Assembly: GCF_001486165.1 (NCBI RefSeq)
Contig: NZ_LN908976.1
Span: 558,071 to 622,070 of the forward strand
Direction: 5' to 3'
DNA length: 64,000 nt
Source of the DNA: Bittarella massiliensis (ex Durand et al. 2017)
GTDB lineage: Bacteria; Bacillota; Clostridia; Oscillospirales; Ruminococcaceae
Shown: positions 45,763-57,168 of the stretch, in pieces
Layout of the letters: each line of letters starts with the position of its first letter
Position numbering within the stretch: position 1 is the stretch's first letter
Made by a program: the position numbers and the translations under genes
Notes under the pieces: generated by a model
Database searches by the model: none
Seen by the model: the letters and a program-made list of their open reading frames with translations, nothing else
What the model was told of the DNA's origin: nothing

Positions 45763-45966
45763 TTGCATGAAAGATACAGCAAACAAAAAGCCCAATCAAG
45801 AGTGCAAAGCACCACCAATGGTGGTAAGGCTCTTTACAGGGTTCTTTCTTTTCTGTGGTGGGTAATCAAGCGAAAAATGAAGAAGTGTTTTGTCATGCTT
45901 TATATTTTTATCCCGACTTTGATAATTCAGATTGTGAAAATGATTAAATACAGAAAAGCTAAATAA
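45763..45966 (+). CDS. Small hydrophobic ORF, doubtful
   Basis: 67 codons directly after the XRE gene. The second half MKKCFVMLYIFIPTLIIQIVK is one hydrophobic helix with a basic tail. No ribosome site is convincing, and no family is recognised. It may be a short membrane peptide or chance reading. Confidence 0.3.
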   Translation: MHERYSKQKAQSRVQSTTNGGKALYRVLSFLWWVIKRKMKKCFVMLYIFIPTLIIQIVKMIKYRKAK

Positions 45967-45980
45967 CACGATTTATATTA

Positions 45981-46027
45981 GCATCACTTTAATGATAAAT
46001 TAGTTAGAGTGGTGCCTTATTTTTTTC
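45981..46027 (+). terminator. Terminator between regulator and pan operon
   Basis: GCATCACTTTAAT pairs with ATTAGAGTGGTGC-type sequence (with GU pairs), followed by CTTATTTTTTT. It insulates the pan genes from the regulator transcript. Confidence 0.72.
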
Positions 46028-46194
46028 TCTGTACAATCACTTAAATAGGTGCTATAGTAATGGGTAGATAGTATTCGAACAGAAACTATACCACATATTT
46101 TTTATTTTTAAACCATGAGGATTATATCAGTTTGAACGAGACCTCATCCATGCAGATTTTCATGATTGTCACTTCCCAGAAAGGAGTGATCGAT

Positions 46195-47088
46195 ATGAGA
46201 GCAGGATTTATCGGAGCGGGGAAAGTAGGATTTTCCCTTGGAAAATACCTGAAGGAAAACGGCGTAGAGATTACGGGTTACTTCAGCAAATCACCGGAAT
46301 CAGCTAAATCAGCAGCAGATTTTACTAACACAAAACTATATAAGAGTATAGAGAATATCTTAAGTGACAGTGATACCCTGTTTATTACTGTGCCTGATGG
46401 ACAGATAAGCAAAGTATGGGATTATATGAAGAATCTGGATATTAAAAATAAAAATATTTGTCATTGCAGCGGTTCGATTTCATCAACCGTTTTTTTTGAT
46501 GGTGAAAACCTCGGTGCAAATATCTATTCGGTACATCCCCTATATGCAATAAGTGATAAGTGCGAATCATGGAAACACTTGAATAAGGCTTATTTTACTG
46601 TGGAGGGTTCGGCAGAGAATCTAGATGAGATTAAGAGTATCTTTGAGCGAGCAGGAAATAAGGTAATCGCAATGGGAGCGGAAAATAAATCTCTTTACCA
46701 CTGCGGTGCAGTAGTTGTAAGCAATCTCGTAAACGGACTTTTTCAAGTGGGGGCTGAAATGCTTGTAAAATGCGGCTTTGATAAAAAAGATGCAAAGAAA
46801 GCCTTAGTGCCTTTGTTTACTGGAAATGCCGACACATTGGCAGAAAAAGGGGTTGCGGCTGCCCTCACAGGTCCTGTTGAGCGAAATGATTTGTCGACTA
46901 TCACAAAACACATTGAAGCTATTAAGGCAGCATGGATAAACGAGTCTGAGGAAAAGGTGGGATATGAGATGATATATCTTTTGCTTTCAGAAAAGCTTCT
47001 CAGTATTGCACAGGAAAAACATTTAGACAGTGACTATTTGAAGATGACGGAGGTAATTAAAAATGAAAAACACAGTATCCACTTTTAA
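46195..47088 (+). CDS. panG: PanG-type ketopantoate reductase (Rossmann/DUF2520)
   Basis: 297 residues. N-terminal NADP-binding [16 protein letters not shown], then [14 protein letters not shown] and [13 protein letters not shown]-terminal DUF2520 part with [16 protein letters not shown] and [25 protein letters not shown]. This is the PanG branch, a ketopantoate reductase unrelated in detail to PanE, described in Francisella and found in some Firmicutes. It reduces 2-dehydropantoate to pantoate. Start ATG 46195 after AGAAAGGAGTGATCGAT. Its 3' end overlaps panB. Confidence 0.88.
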   Translation: MRAGFIGAGKVGFSLGKYLKENGVEITGYFSKSPESAKSAADFTNTKLYKSIENILSDSDTLFITVPDGQISKVWDYMKNLDIKNKNICHCSGSISSTVFFDGENLGANIYSVHPLYAISDKCESWKHLNKAYFTVEGSAENLDEIKSIFERAGNKVIAMGAENKSLYHCGAVVVSNLVNGLFQVGAEMLVKCGFDKKDAKKALVPLFTGNADTLAEKGVAAALTGPVERNDLSTITKHIEAIKAAWINESEEKVGYEMIYLLLSEKLLSIAQEKHLDSDYLKMTEVIKNEKHSIHF

Positions 47089-47890
47089 AGAACAGAAGGT
47101 TAAGGGCGATAAGATTACAATGCTGACAGCCTATGACTATTCGACAGCTAAATTGATGGATCAGTCAGGTATTAACGGTATTCTCGTTGGAGATTCTCTT
47201 GGCATGGTTATGCTCGGATACGAAAATACTTTGCCGGTAACAATGGAAGATATGATTCACCATACAAGAGCAGTTACAAGAGGTGCCAAAGATGCCTTAG
47301 TAGTTGGAGATATGCCGTTTATGTCATATCAAGTTTCAGTTGAAGAGGCCATGTATAACGCAGGAAGACTTATGAAAGAAGGAAGATGTCAAGCAGTAAA
47401 GCTAGAAGGTGGAGCCTCTGTTTGTCCACAGATTAAAGCTATTACAGCTGCTTCAATTCCTGTTATGGCACATATTGGACTTACACCTCAGTCAGTGAAC
47501 GTTTTTGGAGGCTTTAAAGTTCAGGGAAAAAGTGAAGAGGGAGCAAAGAAACTCATTGAAGAGGCAAAAGCTGTTGAAGAAGCAGGAGCATTTGCGATTG
47601 TTTTGGAATGCGTACCTGCAAAATTAGCGGAAATTATTTCTGAAAGCATTAATATTCCTACAATAGGAATAGGTGCAGGATCTGGCTGCGATGGACAGAT
47701 TCTCGTTTATCAGGACATGCTTGGAATGGTCTCTGACTTTACACCTAAATTCGTAAAACAATTCGCAAAGGTAGGAGATGTAATGAAAGAAGCCTTTGCT
47801 GCATATATAGAAGAAACTAAACAGGGAAGCTTTCCAGCACCTGAACACACATTTAAAATTTCAGAAGATGTAATTAACAAGTTATATTAG
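47063..47890 (+). CDS. panB: 3-methyl-2-oxobutanoate hydroxymethyltransferase
   Basis: 275 residues. [81 protein letters not shown] and [13 protein letters not shown] are PanB signatures with Mg-binding Asp and Glu. Makes ketopantoate from alpha-ketoisovalerate and methylene-THF. GGAGGTAATTAAAA precedes the ATG; overlaps panG by 26 bp. Confidence 0.98.
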
Positions 47891-47901
47891 GAGATAGAAC
47901 G

Positions 47902-48747
47902 ATGAAAATAGTAAAAACCGTAGATGAAGTGAGAGTTATAGTCAAAGAATGGAAGAAAGAAGGTCTTACAGTAGGTCTTGTTCCTACTATGGGATTTTTG
48001 CACGAAGGACATAAGAGTTTAATTACAAGGGCTGTTTCAGAAAACGATAGAGTTGTTGTCAGTGATTTTGTAAATCCGACTCAATTTGGAGTAGGGGAAG
48101 ATTTGGAAAGCTATCCGAGGGATTTGGAAAGGGATACTATGCTATGTGAGGAGGCAGGTGCTAATTTAATATTTAATCCTGAGCCGGAAAATATGTATTT
48201 TGACGATTTTTCAACATATGTAAACATAGAAAGTCTTTCAGAGGAACTTTGTGGAAAATCACGACCAATACATTTCAGGGGTGTAGGCACAGTAGTATCT
48301 AAACTTTTTAATATTGTAAATCCCGACAGAGCTTACTTTGGTCAAAAGGATGCACAGCAGCTTGCGATTATAAAAAGAATGGTTAGAGATTTGAACTTTG
48401 ATATCGAAATTGTGGGCTGCCCTATAGTTAGAGAAGAGGATGGTCTTGCAAAGAGTTCAAGAAATACATATCTAAGCAAAGATGAGAGAAAGGCGGCACT
48501 AATTTTAAGCAAAGCAGTTAAGCTCGGAGAAGATATGGCAAAAGCAGGAGAAAAAGATACAGATAAAATTGTATCAGAAATGATTAAGCTTATTGAAACT
48601 GAGCCTATGGCGAAAATAGATTATGTTCAGGCTGTAGACGCTGTTTCAGTTAAACCGGTCAAGGAGATGACAGCACCAGTACTAGTTGCCATGGCAGTTT
48701 ATATCGGCAAAACCAGATTGATTGACAACTTTATTTACGAAGGTTAA
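47902..48747 (+). CDS. panC: Pantothenate synthetase (pantoate--beta-alanine ligase)
   Basis: 281 residues. [19 protein letters not shown] (HxGH), [30 protein letters not shown] and [15 protein letters not shown] (KSSR, equivalent to KMSKS). Joins pantoate and beta-alanine using ATP. Starts 11 bp after panB; the intergenic carries GGAG. Confidence 0.98.
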
Positions 48748-48760
48748 ACGGGGGTTAAAT

Positions 48761-49141
48761 ATGACATTTGAAATGTTAAAGGGGAAGATACACAGAGCTA
48801 CAGTAGTTCAAGCAGAACTTGATTATGTAGGAAGCATCACTGTAGACGAAGACTTACTTGACAGTGCCGGAATTTTGGAGTATGAAAAGGTAAGTATCGT
48901 AGATATAAATAATGGGAACAGATTTGAGACATACACAATTGCAGGAGAAAGAGGCAGCGGAATGATATGTCTCAATGGAGCTGCTGCAAGATGTGTTCAG
49001 ACAGGTGATAAGATAATCATAATGTGCTATGCACAGATGACTCCAGAAGAGGTAAAGAAAAATCCACCTAAAGTAGTATTTGTAGATGAGGATAACAAAA
49101 TATCAAGAGTCGCAAGATACGAAAAACATGGTAAGCTATAA
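48761..49141 (+). CDS. panD: Aspartate 1-decarboxylase, self-processing pyruvoyl enzyme
   Basis: 126 residues, usual size. [21 protein letters not shown] holds the cleavage site Gly24-Ser25, from which the pyruvoyl group forms, and Lys9; [13 protein letters not shown] and [17 protein letters not shown] complete the fold. Makes beta-alanine. Activation may need PanM/PanZ in some bacteria but not in Firmicutes. ATG 48761 after GGGGG. Confidence 0.97.
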   Translation: MTFEMLKGKIHRATVVQAELDYVGSITVDEDLLDSAGILEYEKVSIVDINNGNRFETYTIAGERGSGMICLNGAAARCVQTGDKIIIMCYAQMTPEEVKKNPPKVVFVDEDNKISRVARYEKHGKL

Positions 49142-49179
49142 GACATGTAATTTGCAAATAAAAAAGGGCATTTCGGTAA

Positions 49180-49341
49180 TTAAAAAATGTAAAAGGTGAA
49201 GAATATGTCATCTGCCCTCGTTGTGAGCAAGAAGTTTATAAAGAAGTAATAATTTATCCATTTTGTAACTTTGGCATAATGGCATGGCTTGAAGGAGAAA
49301 ATGATGAAAATAGCAAACCAGTGAAAGATAAATCTAAGTAA
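49180..49341 (+). pseudogene. Remnant of a small cysteine-containing protein
   Basis: 53 open codons with no start codon: KGEEYVICPRCEQEVYKEV, then YPFCNFGIMAWLEG and a charged tail. The CxxC plus later Cys suggest half of a zinc ribbon. Probably a leftover of an earlier gene in the element. Low confidence. Confidence 0.3.
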
Positions 49342-49407
49342 AATCTCAGCTTAACAATTTAATATCTATATTTACAAAGCAGTTGGTCTTATGATTGACT
49401 GCTTTTA

Positions 49408-49440
49408 AAAAAGACACCGTTTAGGTGTGAGGTCTTTTTA
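49408..49440 (+). terminator. Terminator downstream of the pan operon
   Basis: AAAGACACC and GGTGTGAGGTCTTT form an imperfect stem (about 49410-49438), then a T tract. Confidence 0.6.
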
Positions 49441-49474
49441 GTGTTATTTATAGTCATATCAAGGCTCGTTTAAT

Positions 49475-49494
49475 TATGGTAAATTCGTGGTAAA
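49475..49494 (+). repeat. Right arm-type integrase repeats
   Basis: ATGGTAAA (about 49476-49483) and GTGGTAAA (49487-49494), 11 bp apart, matching the copies beside int at the left end in sequence and spacing. Confidence 0.5.
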
Positions 49495-49573
49495 ATGAGT
49501 GCTTTTCTATACTTCAAAATATTTGAAAGTATAGTGTTTATACGGATAATCAAAAATTAGATATAAAATTTAA

Positions 49574-49581
49574 TAAAAATT
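49574..49581 (+). repeat. Right end direct repeat / attachment site
   Basis: TAAAAATT, identical to 41863-41870. It overlaps the ybaK stop codon. Confidence 0.6.
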
Positions 49582-50071
49582 ACAAAATAGCGATTTCCGC
49601 GGTGGTGCCGCCCACCAGCTTCAGCAGGTCGCTGGGGGCGCACTCCACCTGAAAGCCGATTTTCCCGGCGCTGAAGAGGATGGTGTCAAAGAGGAGGCAG
49701 CTCTCGTCCACCACCGTCTTGTAGGGCTTTTTCATCCCCACGGGGGAACAGCCGCCCCGCACGTAGCCGGTGACCTGGTTGATTTCCCGGACGTGGATCA
49801 TCTCCACGCTCTTCTCCTCCGCCGCCCGGGCCGCCGCCTTCAAATCCAGTTCGGCGGCCACCGGGATGCAGAAGACCAGATAGCTGCCGCTGTGGCCCCG
49901 GCAGACCAGGGTCTTGAAGACCTGCGCCGGGTCCTGCCCCAGTTTGGCCGCCACCCCCTGGCCGTCGATGACCCCGTCTCGGTGGTCGTAGGCGTGGGTC
50001 TGGTGGGGGATCCCCTCCCGCTCCAGAATGCGCATCACGTTGGTCTTTTCCGCCTTTTTCTCCCTGCCCAT
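49580..50071 (-). CDS. ybaK: YbaK/EbsC-type Cys-tRNA(Pro)/Cys-tRNA(Cys) deacylase
   Basis: 163 residues. VMRILEREGIPHQTHAYDH, QVFKTLVCRG with the catalytic Lys, YVRGGCSPVGMKKPYKTVVDE and the closing FQVECAPSDLLKLVGG fit YbaK. It hydrolyses Cys from mischarged tRNA-Pro. The last codons (EIAIL, stop) lie in the AT-rich junction, so the natural C-terminus may differ by a few residues. GGAGGGCGCGCCC precedes the ATG. Confidence 0.93.
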   Translation of the reverse strand: MGREKKAEKTNVMRILEREGIPHQTHAYDHRDGVIDGQGVAAKLGQDPAQVFKTLVCRGHSGSYLVFCIPVAAELDLKAAARAAEEKSVEMIHVREINQVTGYVRGGCSPVGMKKPYKTVVDESCLLFDTILFSAGKIGFQVECAPSDLLKLVGGTTAEIAIL

Positions 50072-50144
50072 GGGCGCGCCCTCCTTTTCTCTATTGCGGG
50101 TTTTAGTATACCACGTTCCCCGGCGGGCGGCCAGTGGGCAAAAA

Positions 50145-50172
50145 AAGAGGGGGCCCGACAGGCCCCCTCTCC
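50145..50172 (-). terminator. Intrinsic terminator after rubrerythrin gene
   Basis: AGAGGGGGCC pairs with GGGCCCCCTCT around TGTC, followed by TTTTTTT on the minus strand; 17 bp after the stop. Confidence 0.85.
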
Positions 50173-50188
50173 CATGGACAGTCGTCTG

Positions 50189-50728
50189 TTACAGCTTGCC
50201 GCCCTCCAGCTCAAAATAGCTCTGGGGGTAGTGGCAGACCGGGCACTTCTCCGGCGCCTTCATCCCGGTGCAGATATAGCCGCAGTTTTTGCAGATCCAG
50301 GTCTCGGCCTGGGGCTTTTGAAACACCTCGCCGCCGTCCAGGTTCTGCTTCATCTGGTTGTAGCGCTCCTCATGGCTCTTTTCGATCTCCCCCACCAGGC
50401 GAAAGCGCTCGGCAATGGCGACAAACCCCTCTTCCCGGGCGGTCTTCTCAAACTCCTTGTACATCTCGCTCCACTCAAAGTGCTCCTTCTCGGCGGCGTC
50501 CACCAGGCTGTCGGCGACGCCGGGGACCTCGCCCCCCTTGAGGTATTCAAACCACATCTCGCCGTGGGCGCGCTCGTTGGCGGCGGTGAGTTTGAAGAGG
50601 TCGGCAAACTGCTCGTACCCCTGCTCCTTTGCCTTTTTGCCGTAGAGCAGGTATTTGAGATGGGCCTGTGCCTCCCCGGCGAAGGCGGCCAACAGGTTGT
50701 CGTGGGTCTGGCTGTTTTGCAGTTCCAT
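50189..50728 (-). CDS. rbr: Rubrerythrin
   Basis: 179 residues. Ferritin-like diiron domain with ExxH motifs in [31 protein letters not shown] and [17 protein letters not shown]-terminal rubredoxin iron site [10 protein letters not shown] and [11 protein letters not shown]. Reduces hydrogen peroxide in anaerobes. GGGAGGAATCTTCT precedes ATG 50728. Confidence 0.97.
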   Translation of the reverse strand: MELQNSQTHDNLLAAFAGEAQAHLKYLLYGKKAKEQGYEQFADLFKLTAANERAHGEMWFEYLKGGEVPGVADSLVDAAEKEHFEWSEMYKEFEKTAREEGFVAIAERFRLVGEIEKSHEERYNQMKQNLDGGEVFQKPQAETWICKNCGYICTGMKAPEKCPVCHYPQSYFELEGGKL

Positions 50729-50889
50729 AGAAGATTCCTCCCATTTTGGGGGCGCAGAGACAGGCCCTGCCGCCCGGTGTTTTTCACCCTTCAATATGGG
50801 CGATCCGGGGTACCAATATGCAGCCGGATGTGGTACAATTTCCAAACGAGACAGACGCCCACCGGGCGCAAAACAGGAGGAGACGAGAG

Positions 50890-51573
50890 ATGCAGACCAT
50901 CGGGATCATCGGCGCAATGGAAAAGGAGATCGCCCTCATTCGGGCCAACTTGAAAAACCTGCAGGAGGAGGTGGTGGCCGGCGGCACCTACCTCTCGGGC
51001 CAGCTGGGGAAACAGCAGGTGGTGCTGACTTGCAGCGGCATCGGCAAGGTCAACGCCGCCATCAGCGCCCAGATCCTCTGCGGGCGCTATCGGGTGGACG
51101 CCCTTCTCAACACCGGCATTGCCGGCAACCTGGCCGACGACCTGGGGCTGGGGGATGTGGTGGTGGCCGAGCAGGTGCTCTACCACGATTTTGACCCCTC
51201 CACCTTCGCCCAGTGCCACCCCTACACCCCGGTGCTCAAGGCTGACGGGGCGCTGGTGGAGCAGATCTGCCGCTGCCTCGACCAGATCGGCGGGGTGCGC
51301 TACAAGCGGGGCGTCGTCGCCACGGGGGACCAGTTTGTCAGCGACAGCGCCGTCAAGGCCGACATCATCGCCCGCACCGGCGCCGACTGCGCCGAGATGG
51401 AGGGGGCTGCCGTGGGCCACACCGCCGTCAAAAACGGGGTGCCCTTCGGGGTGATCCGGCTGCTGTCGGATACGGCCGACGACGAGGCCGAGAGCATTTA
51501 CGAGGACTTTGCCGACCGCGCCGCCGAGTTGAGCGCCGAACTGCTGGTGCGGGTCATTCAGGAAATGGCGTAA
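50890..51573 (+). CDS. mtnN: 5'-methylthioadenosine/S-adenosylhomocysteine nucleosidase
   Basis: 227 residues. [13 protein letters not shown] at the N-terminus, [44 protein letters not shown], then [11 protein letters not shown] and LSDTADDEA with the catalytic Asp. Recycles MTA and SAH, linked to AI-2 and methionine salvage. AGGAGGAGACGAG precedes the ATG. Confidence 0.97.
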   Translation: MQTIGIIGAMEKEIALIRANLKNLQEEVVAGGTYLSGQLGKQQVVLTCSGIGKVNAAISAQILCGRYRVDALLNTGIAGNLADDLGLGDVVVAEQVLYHDFDPSTFAQCHPYTPVLKADGALVEQICRCLDQIGGVRYKRGVVATGDQFVSDSAVKADIIARTGADCAEMEGAAVGHTAVKNGVPFGVIRLLSDTADDEAESIYEDFADRAAELSAELLVRVIQEMA

Positions 51574-51602
51574 AGGGAGGGGGCATTCCCCCCTCCCTTT
51601 TT
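51573..51602 (+). terminator. Intrinsic terminator after mtnN
   Basis: AAGGGAGGGGG pairs with CCCCCTCCCTT, loop CATT, followed by T5; directly at the stop codon. Confidence 0.85.
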
Positions 51603-51726
51603 CACTGGGGAAGCGGCGGCTTCTGACGATCATTTCCGCCTTGCCAAAATGCCGGTCTTGTTCTTTTGCCCACAACCTGTTAAAATTGAGGAAATAAGGG
51701 AAAAAGAGGCGAAAGGAGGGTCCCGC

Positions 51727-53967
51727 ATGCCGCTGCAGGAAAAGCCAAAGGGATACCGCCGCTGGACGGGCACAGCCATCCTCCTCTGCCTCTGTTTTGT
51801 CGCGGGCAGCATCCTGTTCTTGGCGCAGATGGGACACCAGTACAACGACGAGAGCTTGCTCTACCTGGAAAATGCCGTCCGCCAGCACGAGACCGCCCTG
51901 GTCAAACAGGTGGACGGCGACTTTCAGACCCTGCACGGGGTCAGCGTCTTTGTGGCCGAACAGGACATCACCGACTTGGAGCAGCTGGCGCGGCTGGTGG
52001 GCGAGGTCAACGAGGGCAACGCCTTCACCTGCATGGGCTTTGCCACCGCCGAGGGGCGGCTGGAACTGATGGAGCTGGGCGGCCGCCGCTACCGAAATCT
52101 GGATGTTTCAAGGGAGGATTTCTTTGTCCGCGCCCTGGCGGGGGAGGACGTCATCTCCGCCGCCATCGACGACCCCTTCCGCGAGGGGGAATCGGTCCAC
52201 TACTACGCCGTGCCGGTGCAGCGGGCCGACGGCCAGACGCTGGGCGTCCTCTGCGCGGTCAACAGCGTGGCGGTCATCCAGGAGATCCTCGACGCCCCCC
52301 TCCTGGACGGCAGCGGGTACACCGACCTGTACAGCAACACCGGCGCGGTGATCCTCGCCTCGTCGCGGGATGCCTCCGCGGCCCCGGCGGCGCTGGAGGA
52401 GCTGGATGGGGCGGCGTGGGGCGACCTGCAGACGGCGCTGGAGCAGCGGGAGAGCACCCACTTTCGCTATCTCGCCGGCGGGGTGGCCATGCTGGCGGTG
52501 TTGGAACCCGCGGGGATCGAGGACTGGTTCGTGCTGGCCTCCGTCCCCCTGCAGGCCCTGCGCCAGCGCTACCTGGCCACCTCGGTGGGGGCCGTCGCCA
52601 TCATCGTCGCGGCCTGCGCCCTGTTTTTGCTGCTGCTGTTCCAGCAGCGGCGGATGATGAGCCGCAACCAGGCGGAGATCGAACGGCTGGCCTATGTGGA
52701 CCCGCTGACCGGCGGGCGCAACTACAACAAGTTCCTCCTGGACGCCGAGGCCGCCCGCAGGGGGGACGGCCCCTTTGCCATGTGGTACTGCGACCTCAAA
52801 AAATTCAAATACTACAACGACGCCCTGGGCTACCAGATGGGCGACCAACTGCTGCGGCAGATGGACCGCCTCTTTCAGGAGGACGAGCGTCCGGGCGAGG
52901 TGTTCTGCCGGATGTAGGCGGACAACTTTGTGGGGCTGCGCCGCTACCGGGAGCGGCGGGAGCTGACCGACTGGTTCGACCGGCTGCTGCACGCCCTCCA
53001 CCAGTCGGAGGACACCGCCGCCAACCTGACCTACATCGGGCTGTGCATGGGCTTTTGCTGTCTGGCGCCAGAGGACGGCGCCCTGACGGTCAACGAGCTG
53101 GTCAACCGGGCCAACATGGCCCAAAAGTCGATCAAGGGGGAGGCAGGCAGCGGCTGCGCCTTCTTCACCGAGTCGCTGCGCCGGCAAAACCTGCAGGAGG
53201 CGGCGCTGGAGGCAGAGGGCAAACAGGCCCTGCGCCTGGGGCAGTTCCAGCCCTATTTCCAGCCGAAGTTTGACATTCAGGGCGGGGAGCGCCTCTCCGG
53301 CGCAGAGGTGCTCTGCCGCTGGATCCACCCCGAGCGGGGAGTGATCCCCCCCTGTGAATTCATCCCCGCCTTTGAAAAGAGCGGGCTGATCGTCCAGCTG
53401 GACCGCTATATGTTCCGCCAGGCCTGCCAGTGGTACCGCCGCCACCTGGACGGGGGCGGGCGGCCGCTGAACCTGGCGGTCAACGTCTCCCGGGCGGGGC
53501 TCCTGCGGGAGGACTTTGTCGACTACTACGCAAAGACCAAGGAGGAATTTTCCCTGCCCGACGGCCAGCTGGAGCTGGAGGTCACCGAGAGCCTGGCCCT
53601 GGGGGGCGAGACCCTCTTTCTCCAACTGGTGCAGCAGTTGCACCAGCGGGGGTTCGTCTGCTCGCTGGACGATTTTGGGTCGGGCTACTCCTCCCTCAAC
53701 CTGCTGAAAAACCTGCCCATCGACGTCCTCAAACTGGACATCCTCTTTTTCCACAAGAGCGTGGACAAAAACCGGGAGCGCATCGTGGTGCGCAACATCA
53801 TTCAGATGGCCAGGGAGCTGCACATCCGCGTCATTGCCGAAGGGGTCGAGAGCATGGACAGCGTGGCCTTCCTGCGGGAGGCCGGCTGTGACACGGTGCA
53901 GGGCTTTGTCTTTGCCAAACCCATGCCCCTGGCGGATTTCGAGCGCCGGCTGGAGGGCGAGGGCTAG
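51727..53967 (+). pseudogene. Membrane GGDEF-EAL protein interrupted by an in-frame TAG
   Basis: A 747-codon frame broken only by TAG at 52915-52917. TM1 (AILLCLCFVAGSILFLAQMG), an extracellular dCache-like sensor, TM2 (GAVAIIVAACALFLLLLFQQ), a GGDEF domain (YVDPLTGGRNYNKF, YCDLKKFKYYND), and an EAL domain. The stop replaces one residue in the signature loop: RM-stop-ADNF, already degenerate (not GGDEF). The EAL domain keeps [25 protein letters not shown] and EGVES, so it looks catalytic. The protein would hydrolyse c-di-GMP. Stop may be a mutation, a sequencing error or recoding. Confidence 0.85.
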
Positions 53968-54049
53968 TCTGCCCCCCTTCTCTGCGCCGCAAAAAAAGAG
54001 GACTGGCAAAAGGTGCCTCCCGATAAGAAAACATCGTGGGGCAAGAGAG

Positions 54050-54080
54050 AAACGGTATAGCTTCGGCTATGCCGTTTTTC

Positions 54081-54081
<1 letters not shown>
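54050..54081. terminator. Hairpin at the left end of the second element
   Basis: AAACGGTATAGC (54050-54061), loop TTCG, GCTATGCCGTTT (54066-54077), then TTC. A T tract on the plus strand makes it a terminator facing the element; it lies just after the recombinase stop codon. Confidence 0.72.
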
Positions 54082-55772
<1,691 letters not shown>

Positions 55773-55854
55773 CTATCCGGCAGTCAAACACGATATTGAA
55801 GTCCAACTTCATTATACCGCGCTTTCTTTTCCCTGTCTGCCTGTTAGGAGGTTT

Positions 55855-56028
55855 TCAAGTCACAGTTTGTTTCTGAATATCGGCTTTTATCAGGTTCTCC
55901 AGTTTGGAGGCTATCGTCTGATTTCCCGTTTGAGGGAAAAAGGAATTGACGATAAAGGTCGTGTTGCCGATCTTCTTTTTGCTCCGCATAGGCGGGGCAT
56001 ATTTATTTTCAGATTGATTTTTCTGCAT
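55855..56028 (-). CDS. tnpW: TnpW-like transposon-encoded small protein
   Basis: 57 residues: MQKNQSENKYAPPMRSKKKIG then NTTFIVNSFFPQTGNQTIASK and KLENLIKADI. This matches the small TnpW-type proteins found beside large serine recombinases of Clostridia elements. Start at ATG 56028 after GAAAGGGG. Role unknown, possibly recombination accessory. Confidence 0.72.
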   Translation of the reverse strand: MQKNQSENKYAPPMRSKKKIGNTTFIVNSFFPQTGNQTIASKLENLIKADIQKQTVT

Positions 56029-56060
56029 GATAAAGCCCCTTTCATGCCATTTCATTAAAG

Positions 56061-56291
56061 CTATAAAAGAGGCAGAAAACGGATGGCTGCTGGCCGCAGC
56101 TCCACGGGAATCTCACCCCGGCCCATGCTGATGGGTGTGCCGCGCAATGCTTTGAGGGCGTTCAACGCGGGAGTCTCATTATCCTGCCTGCGCGTCCTCG
56201 CCCACAGGCTGCCACACCTGTTTTGCGGCCTGATGTTTGTCGCTCTCCTGTTTGGTAGGGGTCCCGTCCTGCGGACTTGCAACAGGGTCAT
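56061..56291 (-). CDS. Doubtful small basic ORF
   Basis: 76 codons, Arg/Pro/Leu-rich, with no ribosome site and an overlapping open frame on the other strand. No family recognised. Listed because it fills the gap between tnpW and the regulators; it may be non-coding. Confidence 0.25.
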   Translation of the reverse strand: MTLLQVRRTGPLPNRRATNIRPQNRCGSLWARTRRQDNETPALNALKALRGTPISMGRGEIPVELRPAAIRFLPLL

Positions 56292-56504
56292 GGCGCACCG
56301 GCCGACCGGCTCAACGCAGACAGATCGTATCCGTCTGCCTTATACTGCGCCGGAGGCCTCCCGCCGGGCTTTCTTTGTCAAAGAACAATAAAGGCTTTGT
56401 CGGCCTGTAAAAACACATCGTTTCCGATATGCTTTTACGGAACGACAAATAGCCCATAACGGGAAGCATGGAAAGGGGACATGCTCCCCGCATGGGCTAA
56501 AAGA

Positions 56505-56747
56505 TTATCCTACATGAAAAGCAAGGGTGCGGGTAATAAGGCGCACTTGCAGCCTGTTACGCATTTCCTCGTCCACATAGGAATAGGTATTGCCCGCGTC
56601 GTCTTTCAGCGTGCGGGTACAAAGTTTCGCTATGTAACCCTCGTAATGCTTCAAGATCGCGCACATGGCGGTTGTGTCGCCGTTTGCCGCTGCGGAAATG
56701 ACAGGGAACGGCAACAGATTTTCAGATTTCCTAACGGTATTCATCAT
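56505..56747 (-). CDS. Helix-turn-helix protein of conjugative-transposon type
   Basis: 80 residues from the first of two ATGs after GGAGGG. Pattern VISAAANGDTTAMCAILKHYEGYIAKLCTR then YVDEEMRNRLQVRLI is the helix-turn-helix (Tn916 Orf8-like) family found with a small sigma-like gene. It overlaps that gene by 17 bp. Confidence 0.82.
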   Translation of the reverse strand: MMNTVRKSENLLPFPVISAAANGDTTAMCAILKHYEGYIAKLCTRTLKDDAGNTYSYVDEEMRNRLQVRLITRTLAFHVG

Positions 56748-57168
56748 CTGCTTTTCCCTCCAAATACTGTTTGATTTTCGCAAGCGCGGATTTCCTGTGC
56801 CGGAAAACCGTCGTGCGTACAACATTCAGCAGTTCAGCAATTTCCGCGTCGCTCATGTCCAAGAAGTAGGACAAAAGGATAATGTCGCGTTTCCTTTCGG
56901 GCAAAGCGTTAAGGGCTTCGGCAAGCAGTTCATTTTTGACGAGTACATCAAAGCCGGACACTTGAAAACGGAAATAATCGCTTTTGTATTCGTCCGTTGT
57001 GAAAAGCTGCGCGAGTTCGCTTTCGCTCAAATCCGAAAAAGGTACTTCGCGTGCTGCGCGTTTCGCAAGAGTGCGGCGGTGGCTTTTCGCTTCGCCAACC
57101 AAAGTTTTCTTTGCTAATGCGTCGTACTGATGTTGTATTCTTTCCTTGTCGGAAGAAGATAGCTCCAT
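56731..57168 (-). CDS. Sigma-70 region-4-like regulator
   Basis: 145 residues. C-terminal part ALPERKRDIILLSYFLDMSDAEIAELLNVVRTTVFRHRKSAL is a sigma region 4 HTH; the N-terminal half is charged. Resembles the Tn916 Orf7 type. AAGGAGGTGAACTCT precedes ATG 57168. Probably switches element transfer genes. Confidence 0.87.
   Translation of the reverse strand: MELSSSDKERIQHQYDALAKKTLVGEAKSHRRTLAKRAAREVPFSDLSESELAQLFTTDEYKSDYFRFQVSGFDVLVKNELLAEALNALPERKRDIILLSYFLDMSDAEIAELLNVVRTTVFRHRKSALAKIKQYLEGKADDEYR

Larger units (their letters stand above)
41863..49581. mobile_element. Tn916-family integrated mobilizable element carrying panG-panB-panC-panD
   Basis: A 7.7-kb low-GC block in GC-rich host DNA. 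It contains a Tn916-type tyrosine integrase and a 67-residue excisionase at the left end, a MobT/Rep-type protein, an XRE regulator, and pantothenate cargo. Ends share the 8-bp direct repeat TAAAAATT (41863-41870, 49574-49581), and both ends hold paired GTGGTAAA-like arm sites. It lacks conjugation genes, so it would need a helper. Flanks: truncated ORF on the left, the last codons of ybaK on the right. Confidence 0.88.

Noticed and set aside
45763-45966. Small ORF after the XRE regulator considered as a toxin
   Set aside because: One hydrophobic stretch only, with no ribosome site or antitoxin partner.
39742-46200. Near-identical start regions (AGAAAGGA-TGATCGATATGA) before the MATE gene and panG
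   Set aside because: A shared strong ribosome site of about 20 bp; flanks are unrelated, so no common origin is implied.
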